From the NCBI GenBank assembly GCA_012861695.1, contig JAAOOA010000382.1, forward strand, positions 186,001-250,000: DNA of 64,000 nucleotides, given 5' to 3'. Position numbers and translations under genes: made by a program. The DNA comes from Trematomus loennbergii (Eukaryota > Chordata > Actinopteri > Perciformes > Nototheniidae). The notes under the pieces are model-generated. The model did no database searches. It saw nothing but the letters and a program-made list of their open reading frames with translations, and was not told where the DNA came from. Positions 1 through 11,943 of this stretch are shown here, in pieces (position 1 is the stretch's first letter; each line of letters opens with the position of its first letter).

Positions 1-1420
1 GACGTGTGGCCAGCGGACATTTGTCGATTCAGCTCCAGCTGAGCCTCAGGGAACTTAAATGCTCCCCCTCACTCCTGAGGAGACACTTAAACTAGAGTTA
101 AACATTAATGTGCGATTATTTATACATTGTGTGGTCTCACATGCCTCCTTACTGTATGGTACAGTATATTCTTCAGTTGCCTACGCAGGTCTACCTATGT
201 GTTTCACCAATTAGTTCTGCATCCATCAATGCTCTGGAAAGGCACCTAGCAGAGTGCTCTACTACCAAAGTTCTGGGGAAAGCAGTGAGCCCCCGCAAAT
301 GATGTCAATGCCTCCCAAAGGACGACTTTTCCAGATGCCTCTGTTTTCCTCTTCACTGATGCGTTACAGCTTGTGTAGGCGTATGTATGTGTGTTCAGCT
401 CAAGTATAAAAGTGGGTCACAGCTGCCATATAAGACCATTTTTTCAAAGCGGGTTTTCCTTGTGCAAAGAGGAGAATGAAATGAGTGCATTAACCTCGTC
501 CTTCCCTCATCCTCACAGCCCCGTTTCTAACCACATGTTCTTCCACATGAAAGTGAGAGGAACAAGCAGAACCATACGGGCCGTCTGAATGCTGTGTCCT
601 TCCCTTTATCTTTCATAGGCCTTTCAACTATCCCTCCATCTCTCTTTGATATGCGCCCTGTCTCCCACCCTGAGCACAGCTGGGTCTCACTGCCTAATAT
701 TTCACTTCCTGCATACTGAACATTGCTGGGCTGAAAGATTTTCTGAATATTCCACGTTGTGTGTTTTTCTACAAACAACCAAACGTTTTAATAGGGGAGC
801 AGACATGTTGTGTCTACATTTTAAAATGAAACATTATCAGCAAAAAACAAGTACCTACTTGTAATGGCCGAAATCCAACAGTTTGTCTTATAACTCCATA
901 TTTCAAAGGTTCTTTTCTTGGCCACATGTAGAGCTTGGGGCTGGGAAGCAGTGTCAGACTCGCAGTAAAAAATCCACTGGACGTTTTGGTTGCTCTTGAA
1001 CGCTTTATTTCCAGAAAAAACAAAACAATATCCCCTTGCAACGTAAACTTAAAATGCAGATCCTAATAATCAGTTTTTATTAAAAATAAGGCTGCGTGTC
1101 AATGACGGTATTGCTGCTGCCCCCCCCCCCCCCCGTCACACACCGCACCTCCAATTTAAGGTTTTAGCCCCGCCCTCATCTGAGCAAAGCGCACCTCTCA
1201 CTGAAACAGAAAAATGTATTAATAAAGGTTCCAAATAAATCAAAACAAAATAAACCTAAATGCGGCTCCTATACTACTTCTTTAGCTTGTTTTGTTTCAA
1301 GGTCTCCTATTATACTATTTTTAGGCTTATATTATAGGTCTCAGATATATAAAAAACATGTCTATGAAGTGTTTTGCTCCAAATACCAAACAGATCACCC
1401 ATTCTAGCCATGCCTCATAT
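1..1420. other. Non-coding stretch, no gene recognised
   Basis: I see no supported gene here. The open frames are short, overlap each other on both strands and resemble no family I know. The only low-complexity feature is a C homopolymer run near 1120-1134. The stretch may be ordinary unique intergenic DNA or an old unrecognised repeat. Confidence 0.5.
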
Positions 1421-1646
1421 CCATAGACTGTATATATAAATGGACGTAGGGTCCGTGACGTCACCATAGGATTCTGCAGAGTTGCCGAGAAGCCCTTAGT
1501 AGGCGGAGTCGGCCACTAACGGCTCGACAGTGACGTCTGAGTCTAACTCCCGCCTGCTCCAAATAAGGGCAAAGAGGCGGAGGCGGGACCTTCTGCCTCC
1601 AGCTGGGAAGTAACAGAGCTAGCTCAAGCTAAGAAGCTAAGCTAAC

Positions 1647-2295
1647 ATGGTCCCCATCTGCACACTGCCGTCACATTTTACGTTTCTAAGGTAAGCGGAC
1701 ATGAAACTATTCAGCAAAACTATAAATAATAATCTGAGTTTTTAGCATAATACTTCAGAATCTAAAATCCCTTTTTTAAGCCAGGGATTAAAAATTCCCT
1801 AACGTTTGATGCAATGTGCTAATGCAACACTGGAATCAAGCAAATATGAATATGTTTGCATGACATTAGTTATTTATATTTTGCTATCACTTAATTATAC
1901 GTTAATACATTTAAGTCAAGCTAAGGTGCATGTGATGGTAGTTAGTTAGTGCTCTTACTGTGAGGCCTCCTCCAAACAGCATTATAACCAGACTGTACCA
2001 TTAAAACTACAAGTACCAGTTCTAGATCCTTGACTTTAGACAAACAATTCAAAAGACAAAATGTATTTAAAGACCAATCTTATTTGAAGGTGCCTCTTAA
2101 CCTGAGATATTAGTTATACAGTAATAGTATGACAATCTAAAAAAACTGAGCAACTCAACGGTTCACTTTTATATTTCTTATTGTATAAAAGCATTTATAT
2201 TTCATTTTCCCCCTCTCATATTCAGTGTGGACGGATTGAGACAGGTGTGTGTCCAGAGAGCTGCAGAGACTTCAGGAGAAACCTCGTGTGATTGA
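1647..2295 (+). CDS. Possible spliced 39-residue mini-ORF inside the 1421-4097 element
   Basis: An ATG at 1647 opens a frame running to a good donor (AAG|gtaagc, intron starting 1691). A pyrimidine-containing acceptor (ttcag, ending 2225) continues the frame to a TGA at 2293-2295. The predicted product has about 39 residues and begins MVPICTLPSHFTFL. It matches no family I recognise and is far too short to be a transposase. It could be a truncated first-exon/second-exon remnant of an element gene, a non-coding transcript, or chance. A second copy of the exon-2 segment lies near 7995-8040, but I see no exon 1 beside it. Confidence 0.2.
1735..2277 (+). repeat. Dispersed repeat, copy 1 (partner at 7539-8047)
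   Basis: About 510 bp, starting at ACTTCAGAATCTAAAATCCC and ending just after an exon-like GTGTGGACGGATTGAGACAG, is repeated in the same orientation at 7539-8047. There are only scattered substitutions and a few small indels. This copy lies inside the 1421-4097 element; the second copy has no obvious terminal repeats and is probably a truncated relative. Confidence 0.85.
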
Positions 2296-4097
2296 CGTCC
2301 TGTCTGTTGGTTTGGCCGGAGAGGACTGAGGGTCTTTCCTCAGCGAGGAGGACCAGGCCTGATGGAGGAGCCTATGATGCTGGGCATAGCTGATACCAAC
2401 TGCACAGGCCTAGTCTGTCACTTTATTGGACTAAATGTGTTTACTTATACATTTAATAGGTTTACACCTTCTGTCCATATGTGCTTTTTATTTAAAACAT
2501 GTTTGATTAACTTTTGGTTCATTTCAATAAATTGAATTTGTATTTGCACTCCTTTTGTCCATTATTCTTACTGAAAATGTTAGATTACACATTCACATCG
2601 ACTGAAGATTGGCCCCATTTATTTGCGTTGCAAACTCTGCGGTACAAGGTACATGTTGTGAAGCTCATAAAGTGAGGCAAATAGAAATAATCAGCTGATG
2701 GAGTGTAGATGTGGAAATAGGTGCATTCGATCAGCTGACTTCACAATAAAAGTAGTTTCTTAGTGAATGTCCTGTACTGGTCTTAACATCTCATAACATC
2801 AGCTTTTAATTTTCCTCTTGGATGTTCTTCTTGACCCTCAGAGAAGGAGAAAATGTTGAGTCGTGTCTTTCAGGCATGTCCTTTCCTAACAAAAATTACA
2901 GGAAACATAAAACATATTATTGCAGAACAAGTGTGTTATTTATGAAAGAGGTGTGCTTGTGTTTAGGGGCTGTAGATATAATTATTTTGTAATTGTAATG
3001 TTTTTTTTATTTCAACAGTGAGCTACAAAGACAATCAGATTATGAATGAACAGTATGAAATTCATCAACATTGAAATATATTTTATTATCAAAATAATAT
3101 TTAACTGTTATTAAAACAAGCTTGCTCTGTTGTCTCACTGAAAGAATAACTTTTACCACGTTTTTACAGACAATATTGAGAGATAAATAGCAGTTGTCAC
3201 TATGTGTTAAATAGCTTTGCCTTCAATACCTTAAATTAGAAAGCTGACAGTCATATTGCTTGTTAACATCTAAATGTAACCCTTTGCATGGAAAAAACCC
3301 TCAACTTCACTGATGTGTAGGTGATCTAGTATTTAGTATTGTTTAATGGAATGTATATCAGTGTATTAAAGTCAATACTTCATTTATTTAAACCAATATC
3401 TTTCTTGATTCTTTGTACAGTATGAAAAAAGAGTATTTGTACCTGTGCTGAAGTTCACTGCTGTGAGGAGTCCAGTTCTGTCTCTCACTCTCTGGTCCAG
3501 CCTGTCTGCATCACCTGGACACTTTAAACAAACAGATATATATGTAAAGAACCATGTGTACAAACAATATAACTTATTCTCTTCTGTTGAACATGTTGGA
3601 TTGTGTATTGTCCGAGTCAGGGTCCTTTTTATTTTACTGTAACTTTGGAAGTTGTGTTACCAATGCTTACTGTTTATTTGATACCAATTTGGTAATGCAA
3701 TTAATAAAAACAACAAGGTTTGGGTTCGTTCTTCAGATGACTGTGACGTTAACGTGTAAGCTCAATAATGAACTCCAGCTCAACCAACCATATTGTAATA
3801 TCTAAGTAATCATCTTGAAATATGACATTAATAATTGTAATATACACACATCTTATTGTGAGGTGATTTCACATACACTACTTCGACGTTAGCTTGTCTA
3901 CATACTTGAGCATAGCCAATTTAAATTAACCTTAGCGATGCATACAGTTCCTACCTACATAATAAAATATCTCTCTAAGTTACAAGGATGACCTTATTTT
4001 ATCAACCTCAAACAGAAGCCTTTTGTTCTACAGTATATATCACTTAACGCTTAACACTTGTCTATTTCGTTTTAACCTTTATATATACAGTCTATGG

Positions 4098-4430
4098 TTT
4101 TAAGTTAACTTGGAGGCTAAGATTAGCATCGTTAGCACCGATGTAGCTACCACTCGCTTACACGCTAACCCAAGCCTTAACATTCATTACGTAGCTGATT
4201 GAAATCATAAACACATAAATAAAGTACTCGAATTTCACTTACCGCAAAACGGCATTCATGCACCGTCTGTTTTAACCGCAGAGCGAGTCACAATAGTCCG
4301 ATATATAAGCATGAAGAACAAACAAACACGGCCGGGGTCAAGTTGTGTTCCCTGGATGAACTGAGCAGGCAGAGTCCCTGTAGCTTCACGGAGACGGAGC
4401 AGCTAGCAGAGAGACAAGAAGCTAACAGCA
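4098..4430. other. Unassigned segment between repeats
   Basis: There is no supported gene. The sequence contains several GCTAGC/GCTAAC-type words common in teleost 5' UTR-like DNA, but nothing recognisable as coding. It sits between the right terminal repeat of the preceding element and a repeat shared with 60830-61230. Confidence 0.4.
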
Positions 4431-4830
4431 GCAGTCACTTGACAGAGCTGTCACTCAATGTGACCACGCCCTAATTTATGCAAAAACTTTAAGACCTAAT
4501 ATAAATAAAAGGGTCATGTTAGAAAACAATTCACTCACAGATTCATAATCATGAAGGTGGAATCTAACTATACATAATAATATTTATTGCATCCAGGGCT
4601 AGAAACGTTTTTTTTCTGCTGTGAAATTGGGCATTTTAACATGGGGGTCTATGGAAATTGCTCCTTTCTGCAGTCATCGCCTATCGGCCAATATATGAAC
4701 TGCAGTTTGTGGCACTTCCGTATTGGCGTCCCGGCTCTTCCCCAGAGTTGCCGCTTGCTCATATCCCTCTATTTCACTTCCTGTTTCAAAAGTGCTGATT
4801 TGGGTATAAAGCTTTAAAAAAAAAAATTGA
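4430..4830 (+). repeat. Dispersed repeat, inverted partner of 60830-61230
   Basis: The segment with GACCACGCCCTAATTTATGC, GGTGGAATCTAACTATA, ATGGGGGTCTATGGAAATTG and the CGGCTCTTCCCCAGAGTT block recurs in reverse complement at about 60885-61200. The order of blocks is kept and there are scattered differences. Both copies are non-coding as far as I can see. The distant copy is followed by a THAP-like first exon; this one is not, so it may be a partial copy of a THAP-encoding element's 5' end. Confidence 0.75.
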
Positions 4831-5031
4831 TAAAAAAAAGGAGGGGGCTGAGCTCATGCGGGAGATTCTACCAGCAGATACTGCGGTGGTGAAACGCCAT
4901 ATCATGGATTATCAAGGATTATTTCTGAAACAGTATGGAGCTCAAAGGCTTTCTCTCTTGCCGGTTATACCACAAGGTGAGTTCCTTTTTATTTCCTGCT
5001 TCTTCACACACATGCTCTCCAGTACAGGTTA

Positions 5032-5309
5032 GCTCTGAGTGTTAGCGATGCTAATGTGAACATGCACCGACCATATTACGTCCAAACAGTCGGGCATTGT
5101 TTCTGATAGCAACATTTCCGATATTACGTCATATCGGACGCAAATCTGGATCAGCTCTGTTGTACCCCCATTTTTAGAGATTTGGGTACGAAGGAAAAGA
5201 GAAAGGGTTTTATTTTCTGACGCTGCGTGAGTTCCCCGACACACCGGGGACACATATTTATGTATAAAAGACATCAAAAAGTGCATCTTGCATGATAGGT
5301 CCCCGTTAA
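5032..5309 (-). repeat. Arm of a TTAA-target element (relative of 51465-51957)
   Basis: Read on the minus strand from 5309, the sequence begins TTAACGGGGACCTATCATGC. It then follows the left arm of the TTAA-bounded element at 51465 for about 170 bp, including the GTGTCCCCGGTG and ACCCAAATCTCTAAAA blocks. The opposite end of this copy was not found, so it is a solo or truncated arm. Confidence 0.65.
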
Positions 5310-5311
5310 AC

Positions 5312-5540
5312 CCTGAGCTTGTTTTCAGGTCTCAGGCTCGAAAATGACATTCCCAGAACAAATGACTATATCTTCCCTTCTAAAAGGGGTAATGCATAAT
5401 CTTTTTTCTCAAAGCAATGATAAACCTGTGAGTTCAATGTAAACAAGTCAGAATCAATATAGATTTTTTTTAATTTTAATGTAAATTCAGATTGAACATA
5501 GTAAAAAAATGTAAATTATAGTGAAAAAAAAGTTTTTACT
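5312..5540 (+). repeat. Dispersed repeat, copy A (others at 19905-20290 and 43425-43735)
   Basis: The signature block GGCTCGAAAATGACAT, followed by CAGAACAAATGACTA, an A-rich stretch and a GTCAGAATCAATATAGA block, recurs in the same orientation near 43450 and inverted near 20250. It is non-coding, with no terminal repeats resolved in this copy. Confidence 0.75.
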
Positions 5541-5729
5541 TACAGATGTAGCACTCCAGATAGGACTCCACCCAGCGGATTCCAACCAAAAACCCAGCGG
5601 ATCCCAGTGGCTGGGGGCGTTGCCAAATTGCTAGGGCGTTGCCAAATTTCCCCATTTGTTCAATTTCAGGATTTAACCATGGCGCTTCATTCACAAATAC
5701 ACAAAGACAACTTGGTGTTGTAGGCCTTA

Positions 5730-6233
5730 CCCCTAGATTCCACCGGGTCCGGCTGCGCCGCGGTTTTGGTCCTCCTCCGGCGTCATACCCTACCAGGCGC
5801 GTTCAGAAGCGGAGCGCCTTGCCTGCCGGCTCGCAGTTTTGTTGATTTGGGCATGTTTCCTGGACAGGCTACTTTGTACAGACAAAGTTAATAATAACTG
5901 TAATATTCCAGTTATAAACGACATGAATCAAAGATGTTGCTGTATTTTAGTGGTAAAAAAATGCATTCATCATCATAATTATTCTATATATATAATTTAC
6001 ACAGTGCCTTTAACCGGAGGAGAACGCTGGCATTTATCCTCCTACTTGAAAGACTACGGAGGGATAGGGTCTGCAAAATTAGTTTGTGTGTGTGGTGTAT
6101 ATATATATATATGCTCTGAACGTTCCACTTCCTGCCTGCCCGACATTACGTTACGGCTGCGCCGCCGTGAGCGCCGCGGCGCAGCCGTAATGCGCCGTAA
6201 CGCGCCGCAGACGGACCCGGTGGAATCTAGGGG
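5730..6233. mobile_element. Harbinger-like MITE with 3-bp TTA duplications
   Basis: The ends are mirror images: CCCCTAGATTCCACCGGGTC at 5730 and the complementary block ending at 6233. Both are directly flanked by TTA (5727-5729 and 6234-6236). A TTA/TAA duplication with internal deletion is what is expected of PIF/Harbinger MITEs, so that assignment is inferred from the target site alone. The right end is very GC-rich and contains the self-complementary run CGCCGCGGCG. No coding capacity is visible. Confidence 0.75.
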
Positions 6234-6574
6234 TTAGTCTGTTTGCCATGTTTGCAGCTCTGCAGTTGTGTTTGCTGAATACTGTAGCATTTAATCACTT
6301 ATTTGTTATGGTTTTCACAAGCTACTATAACGAAAAAACATCAATATTTTAGATCAAATAAAGTATATCTAATCTTATTATCTTAATTGTAATTCAATAA
6401 TATATAGTCTTTATATATAAATAATCATAATAATAATATAAATGTTTACACTTCTTTATTTTTTATGCTCATACTTTTACCTTTACAATAGTTTGCTTTA
6501 TGCAGTATATTTATTGTAATATTGTTGTGGTGTTTTACACAGTACAGTAGATCGAAGTAAATCAACTTATACAT
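6234..6574. other. AT-rich stretch, nothing recognised
   Basis: AT-rich sequence with many TATAT and AATAAT runs. I see no gene, terminal repeat or RNA gene. Confidence 0.5.
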
Positions 6575-6740
6575 TAAGATAAGATAAAATGGACCTTTAT
6601 TAATCCCAGTGGGGAAATTCAGTTATTCAAACAGCAACAGGGTGAGAGTGAAAAACAGGACAGCACAGATTCACACAGATTAATAAAATAAAAAATAAGA
6701 TCAGCGATACAAATAATAATAATGAGAAACTATGAAATAA
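6575..6740 (-). repeat. Teleost LINE 3'-end-like fragment
   Basis: The AAGATAAGAT...CCTTTATTAATCCCAGTGGGGAAATT block resembles a short 3'-end fragment seen dispersed in many fish genomes, here probably in antisense. I recognise it only by resemblance. There is no coding sequence. Confidence 0.45.
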
Positions 6741-6942
6741 GAAATGAATAAAATTCAAATGTAATTATCATATCACCGGGCCGGCTAAAATGATTGGTCG
6801 TGCTTTTTACAGTATTACAGCTTCCACAGATTACATTTTTTTATGGATTTTTTGTCAAAGCACTTAAGATATTCATTGCTATCGGGATGTACTTACCTAC
6901 CCCACCTTTAAGTCTTCATTGTTTTTCACTTTTATTAAATGT

Positions 6943-7130
6943 TTGATATTTCCGGCACAGACCCTTTTACCGGCAATGCGCGATAGAAACAACGGGAACT
7001 GCGACAGCATAAATATGCGAACACAAACCTACAGTTAAACGTTACTGCTGGAGAAGAGAGATCACAGGGGGGGGGGGGGGGAGAGCTGTGGCTGAGTGGC
7101 CATTAGGTGTGTAAACAAAGAGAGTCACAC
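6943..7130 (+). repeat. Dispersed repeat shared with 30442-30610
   Basis: A block starting TTGATATTTCCGGCACAGAC, running through GGCAATGCGCGATAGAA and GCGACAGCATAAATATGCGA to a G homopolymer and TAAACAAAGAG, is repeated in the same orientation inside the large hAT element near 30442. It is non-coding. Its presence in both places shows that the hAT element's 3' half was assembled from independently mobile pieces. Confidence 0.8.
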
Positions 7131-7538
7131 ACAGCCCCCGCTGATCAGCTGATCACCTGAGAGCTGCGGAGTTTCATTCAGACTATTTAAAAAAACAACG
7201 GTCTAATTTATCATTGCACAACAATGAACTCAATGTGTGATTGTTATAGCAGTAATAACACAGTAAACTATTAACAATAGTATAATATTATAGTAATTAT
7301 TCTTGTCAATGCAGAATATGATTATATCCGTGACAGTGGGAATAAAAAACGATATGCTACAGTATAGTAAAAAAGATAAATCCCACTTGTTGTAGCCTAC
7401 CTGGCAGAGCAAGAAACACTCCAGCCTTTTATTTAAACTTGTTTAAAACATATCTAAATAAATATGTGTGTCCGGGGCTCCTGCTGTGTTTTTAAAGCCT
7501 TTGTAAATTATCCATGCTATTTTCTATTTAGAACGAAG

Positions 7539-8047
7539 ACTTCAGAATCTTAAAATCCCTTGACGTTTGTATGCAATTGTGCTAAATTCAACACTGGAAT
7601 CAAGCAAATATGAATATGTTTGCATGACATTCGTTATTTATATTTTGCCATCACTTAATTATACGTTTAATACATTTAAGTCAAGCTAAGGTACATGTGA
7701 TGGTAGCTAGTTAGTGCTCTTACCTGTGATGCCTCCTCCAAACAGCATAATAACCAGACTGTACCATTAAAACTACAAGTACCAGTTCTAGATCCTTGAC
7801 TTTAGAAAAACAATTCAAAAGACAAAATGTATTTAAAGACCAATCTTTATTTGAAGGTGCCTCTTAACCTGAGATATTAGTTATACAGTAATAGTATTGA
7901 CAATCTAAAACAACTGAGCAACTCAACGGTTCACTTTTATATTTCTTATTGTCTAAAGCATTTATTATTTTCATTTTTCCCCTCTCATATTTAGTGTGGA
8001 CGGATTGAGACAGCGTGGTGTCCAGAGAGCTGCAGAGATTTCAGCTG
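7539..8047 (+). repeat. Dispersed repeat, copy 2 (partner at 1735-2277)
   Basis: This is the same-orientation copy of the block in the 1421-4097 element, again ending with the exon-like GTGTGGACGGATTGAGACAG. No terminal repeats are seen around it, so it is likely a truncated copy. Confidence 0.85.
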
Positions 8048-8774
8048 GTCAGATGCACTGTCCGCACTCAGAGAGGAAATGGAGGCCCTGCTAGCCTGCT
8101 AGCCAGCTAGCCTTTCTCACTATCCTGCTGTTTGATGACAATATCAGGTTGATCTGGGCCCAGCTCTTTCACCTGAAGTTTGTCCGCCAAACTTCTTCTC
8201 TCAAACGGCTCTTGGAGGAGAGATTTCACCGAGTTAGGATTGAGTCTTGGGGTAGTGCTCACGCTCGCCATTGTCTTTGTTGTTAAAATGGCGCCCGCAG
8301 AGACTGGTCCTGGTTATATCAGTTGCTTACTTGGGACGATACAAGAATCGCCCCTCCAGAGGAAGTTTAGAGGACGCTGATTGGCTACATTTTATGACAC
8401 TCGTTCATATCTTGAATCAACAATTGGCTAACATGCTACAGAGACCAACCTCCGTGGGGCGATTTCTCCATCGCCCAAGCAAAGTACTTCAGTCATACTC
8501 GTACTCATATAGGAAAAGCAATTTTAATAAAATTTAAAAAAATTAAATAATAGAAAAGCATTTCCTTGTGTGTGTGGTTTAGGGAGGGCGACGCCCTATC
8601 GCCCCCTATGGGCCAGCCGCCGTACCTTGTTCATTAAAAAAAAAAGTAATAAAGAAATACAAATATTTTTTAATCACAATCTAGAATGTGGGAAGAGGTG
8701 GGGCGGCGCCCTAGCGCCCCTATGGGCCGGCGGCCACTGGTCCAGAGTGTCGAAGGCAGCTGTCAGGTCTAACA
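8048..8774. other. Non-coding stretch with a short duplicated GC-rich block
   Basis: No supported gene. Two related GC-rich blocks with the words GCCCTA, CGCCCC and CTATGGGCC lie near 8585-8625 and 8700-8740, and may be the ends of a small degraded element. The 3' edge (8767-8774, GTCTAACA) is the target site of the next transposon. Confidence 0.4.
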
Positions 8775-9208
8775 TAGAGATGGGCGAGTCCTGATTCATC
8801 CGGATCATTAACCCGGATCCTAGAAATGAGCTGGTCGTGACGAGTCTCCCCTCTCCATTAACCCGAGTCCTTTGAGTCCCACACTTGGTGTGACGTACAA
8901 ATTAAAACTATAAATTGCGTCACTCGCTACCCTCCTTATAACATGTAAAATCACATTACAACGTACCCCAGTCCATCTGCCTACCCTTTAGCAAGTAGGA
9001 TAGCTGCCAGAAGTGATCGTTTGGCTCAGGGGAGGGGACGCGGATCAGTGAAACTTCCTGCAGACTCGTGGGGACTCAGAGGAGCCGACGGCTCCTAACC
9101 GTAATAGCATAGCAGATCCAGAGATCCATATTCGTCATGTGCACGAGCATAGCCCCTCCTCCAGCACCCGGCTCCCGCGGCTATATTGTGCACGAGTCAA
9201 CAGCAGAC

Positions 9209-9412
9209 TCGCAGATTCGCAAATCCTGACTCACTGTGCAAAACACAGCAGACTCGTGCGGACTCAGAGCCGTAACCGTGATCCAGAGATCCAGCAGACT
9301 CGTCCTCATGCACGATTCAACAGCAGACTCAGATTCGCTAAATCGCAAAATGACCTTTTTTTTGTGATCAATATGTTTTATTAAAGCAAAAGACACCACT
9401 TTACACACATTT
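9209..9412 (+). repeat. Internal direct repeat of the 8775-12139 element, copy 1
   Basis: This block, with repeated CAGCAGACTCG words and a TGTGATCAA...TTTTATTAAAGCAAAA end, reappears in the same direction at 11743-11943. The two copies bracket the nested TTAA element. Within each copy the CAGACTCG-type word itself recurs several times. Confidence 0.8.
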
Positions 9413-9728
9413 AACACATACAAACACCAGTATTGCAATGATTACGCAGTCCATGAGAAAATATGGGGGGCATATGATTAGATATAATTATATGTTTAAT
9501 AATAATAATTGTATAATTAAGACATTTTATATATTCTAACTGTTTTGCAATTTTCTATCATTTGTCATTGTTTGTTTCTTTTTGTGTGCTATGTTCAAAA
9601 TAAACGTTTTGCCAAGTAAGATCCTTATTGGAAATGGAGCTATTACACGCAGAAGACTGTTGCACAACATTACCATTTTGTTAGAAGTCTACACTGAAAC
9701 TTCATTTAGAGCCGGAAACATAATGGAC

Positions 9729-11665
9729 TTAAGGCGAGACACCCCAGGTGAATAGGGTAATTTTTTTAACTTAAAGATATCAGCTAAACATTTCTCCAGT
9801 TAATTACTTACAATAAGGCAATTGTTTTTTGTATTACAAGTTTTCTGAAATAGCATGTTTAAATATGCAAATGAACCATTATATCATGAAATATGCGCAT
9901 ATTTTAACACATTTCAGGAACCGAAATCTGAACTTTGGATAAATCCATGATCAAAATTATTGTTTCATTTTGTAGTCATATTAGTATCTAAGGCTTTTAC
10001 AGAAGGGATTTTGGATATCTCTTTGTATCACTCCATAAATCAGAAAATACTGTCAACAGCCCTAAAATATCAATTTTCACCATGTTTTTAGGTATAAAAT
10101 GTTATATAATTCAGGCTATGAATTATATATGACCAAACCCTTCTGTAAAAGCCTTCATAATATTGATAGGAATATAACTGGAAGGTTTGGTGTATGTAAC
10201 TGCTACTGAAGTGGACATTTCGAACTCAGCAGTGGCGAGCCGTGAGCTTTATACCTAGGCCCTCTGACCCCCACCCCTTCCCTCGAAAAAAGAAAAAAAA
10301 ATAGTTATTACGTCACAGCGTATACTTCAGCGGAATATCAAAACAACGGCCCAGGGTGCAAAACGCATCAATGACAGCGACCCTCTACCACACAAAACAA
10401 CACCTGTGAACCCAATTTGTGTTCTTTGACATTGAAAATGATATTGCATTGTGTTTGTTACTTTCGTTGCCGTTGTATGTCTTAAATGTAATTTGGCATG
10501 CTTTTATTTTGAAGGCGAGTTCACGCTGTTGACAGGAAGTTGTTGTTGCTATGGAAACAAGAACAGTTTCACAGCGGGCGGAACTTGTCATAATGTCCGC
10601 GATAATAAAACCCACCCATTTAGAGGGAAGATATGATTGGTCAATTGTACTGTCATTTGACATTACTCTCTCGTTCAGTTACTATAGCGGGCCCTCTGTG
10701 AATCGAGAGGCTTCTTTCATGTAACCCCTACATTCAAACAGAGAATGAACAGGCAGATTCGAAGGATTTATTTATTTGGATATGTTATTTTAAATACAAT
10801 TAAATCAAGTTTTTTTTCGGTAAAACTAATGAAAAATATAACAAAAATAATATTAAAAAATATATATTTAAAAAAAATATAATTTTTTTTAATGTTTTTA
10901 AATATTATTTTTTGGAATATCTTAGGCCCTCACAGAGGGCCTAGAGGGCCCTGACGGCTCGCCACTGGAACTCAGAGTAGGAGAAAAAACTCATTTTGAG
11001 AAAAGGACCTTTAAAGATTGCAGTGTGACGCTAGCTAAACCCTCCTGTTATCTGGATGATAGCTTGCGCATCGACGCACTCCGTGAAGGTATTTCATGTT
11101 CGGGGTCATTTGTATAACCTTGCTTTGTGCAAGTGACAATTGTTGTCGTCTTCTCTGTGAACGTTTTTTTCTCCGTTATTTTGCCATTTCCAGATTTAAA
11201 TTTCTAGCGGAAAGCTAACCAGGAAGTGCTTTAGCACACCACGTGACGCATCTGAACGAATCACGTTGTCAGAAATTGACACCAGCCAATGAGATTTCGT
11301 TTCTTGATTTAAGACCCCTTTGCACTTTCACGATTGGTTGCTGATACAAAGGACATGACCATATTTGGATCCGATGAGATTGTGCAGGAGAAACGGAGCT
11401 TTCCAACGATACCTCTGAAGACATGGTGCAAACAGCGGTCGCGGTACTTTATGTTACGTTAGAATGCTAACTTTTGGTGAATGTAGGAGAAATATACAGA
11501 CGCAAATAGACAAACTAAAGTAAAATAAACACTTAAATGTGTATTTTGTACGTTTTCCTTCCAAAAGCCTGAAAGAAAACATGTTATGGAATCAAAATAG
11601 CACAAAATCTCAAAATTGACCAGTGCAGGAAAAACGATGTTTTTGCCTGCCGTGTCTCGCCTTAA
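9729..11665. mobile_element. TTAA-flanked element (piggyBac- or Kolobok-type target)
   Basis: TTAA followed by GGCGAGACAC begins at 9729, and GTGTCTCGCC followed by TTAA ends at 11665. The terminal repeats are therefore 10 bp long and inverted, with a TTAA duplication. Both piggyBac and Kolobok superfamilies target TTAA, and without a transposase I cannot choose between them. It lies inside the 8775-12139 hAT-type element and is itself split by the hAT MITE at 10230-10967. Confidence 0.75.
10230..10967 (-). mobile_element. hAT MITE with exact 8-bp duplication GAACTCAG (copy 1)
   Basis: The termini are CAGTGGCGAGCCGTGAGC and CCTGACGGCTCGCCACTG, flanked by GAACTCAG at 10222-10229 and 10968-10975. 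This 738-bp copy is in reverse orientation relative to the copy at 20300 and to the large element at 24885. Short frames inside are non-coding noise. It shares both terminal regions with the 24885-32362 hAT element, so that family is its likely source of transposase. A central module of about 175 bp is not present in the large copy. Confidence 0.92.
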
Positions 11666-11742
11666 TCAAAATCGCGGGATCCGTGAATGCAGGTCAATGA
11701 TCGAGAGAGACCAGTAGCCTACGAGTTAGTCAGCGGAACTTC

Positions 11743-11943
11743 ACAGACTCAGATTCGCAAATCCTTACTCACTGTGCAAAACACAGCAGACTCGTGCGGA
11801 CTCAGAGCCGTAGCCATATAGCAGCAGATCCAGAGATCCAGCAGACTCGTCCTCATGCACGAGTCAACAGCAGACTCAGATTTGCCAAATCGCAAAATAA
11901 CCCTTTTTTTTGTGATCAACATTTTTTATTAAAGCAAAATACA
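11743..11943 (+). repeat. Internal direct repeat of the 8775-12139 element, copy 2
   Basis: Same-direction partner of 9209-9412, located on the other side of the nested TTAA element. Differences are a handful of substitutions and a small indel near the CATATAGCAG segment. Confidence 0.8.

Larger units (their letters stand above)
1421..4097. mobile_element. DNA transposon with perfect 20-bp terminal inverted repeats, non-autonomous
   Basis: The left end reads CCATAGACTGTATATATAAA (1421-1440) and its exact reverse complement closes the element at 4078-4097. No transposase is visible inside, so it is probably non-autonomous. I could not identify a convincing target duplication and do not assign a superfamily. 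The interior includes a repeat also present at 7539-8047, an exon-like segment with a splice donor at 1691, an acceptor ending at 2225, and an AATAAA signal near 2527. Similar TCTATGG/CATAGAC termini occur at 61573 and 17269, which suggests a dispersed family. Confidence 0.65.
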
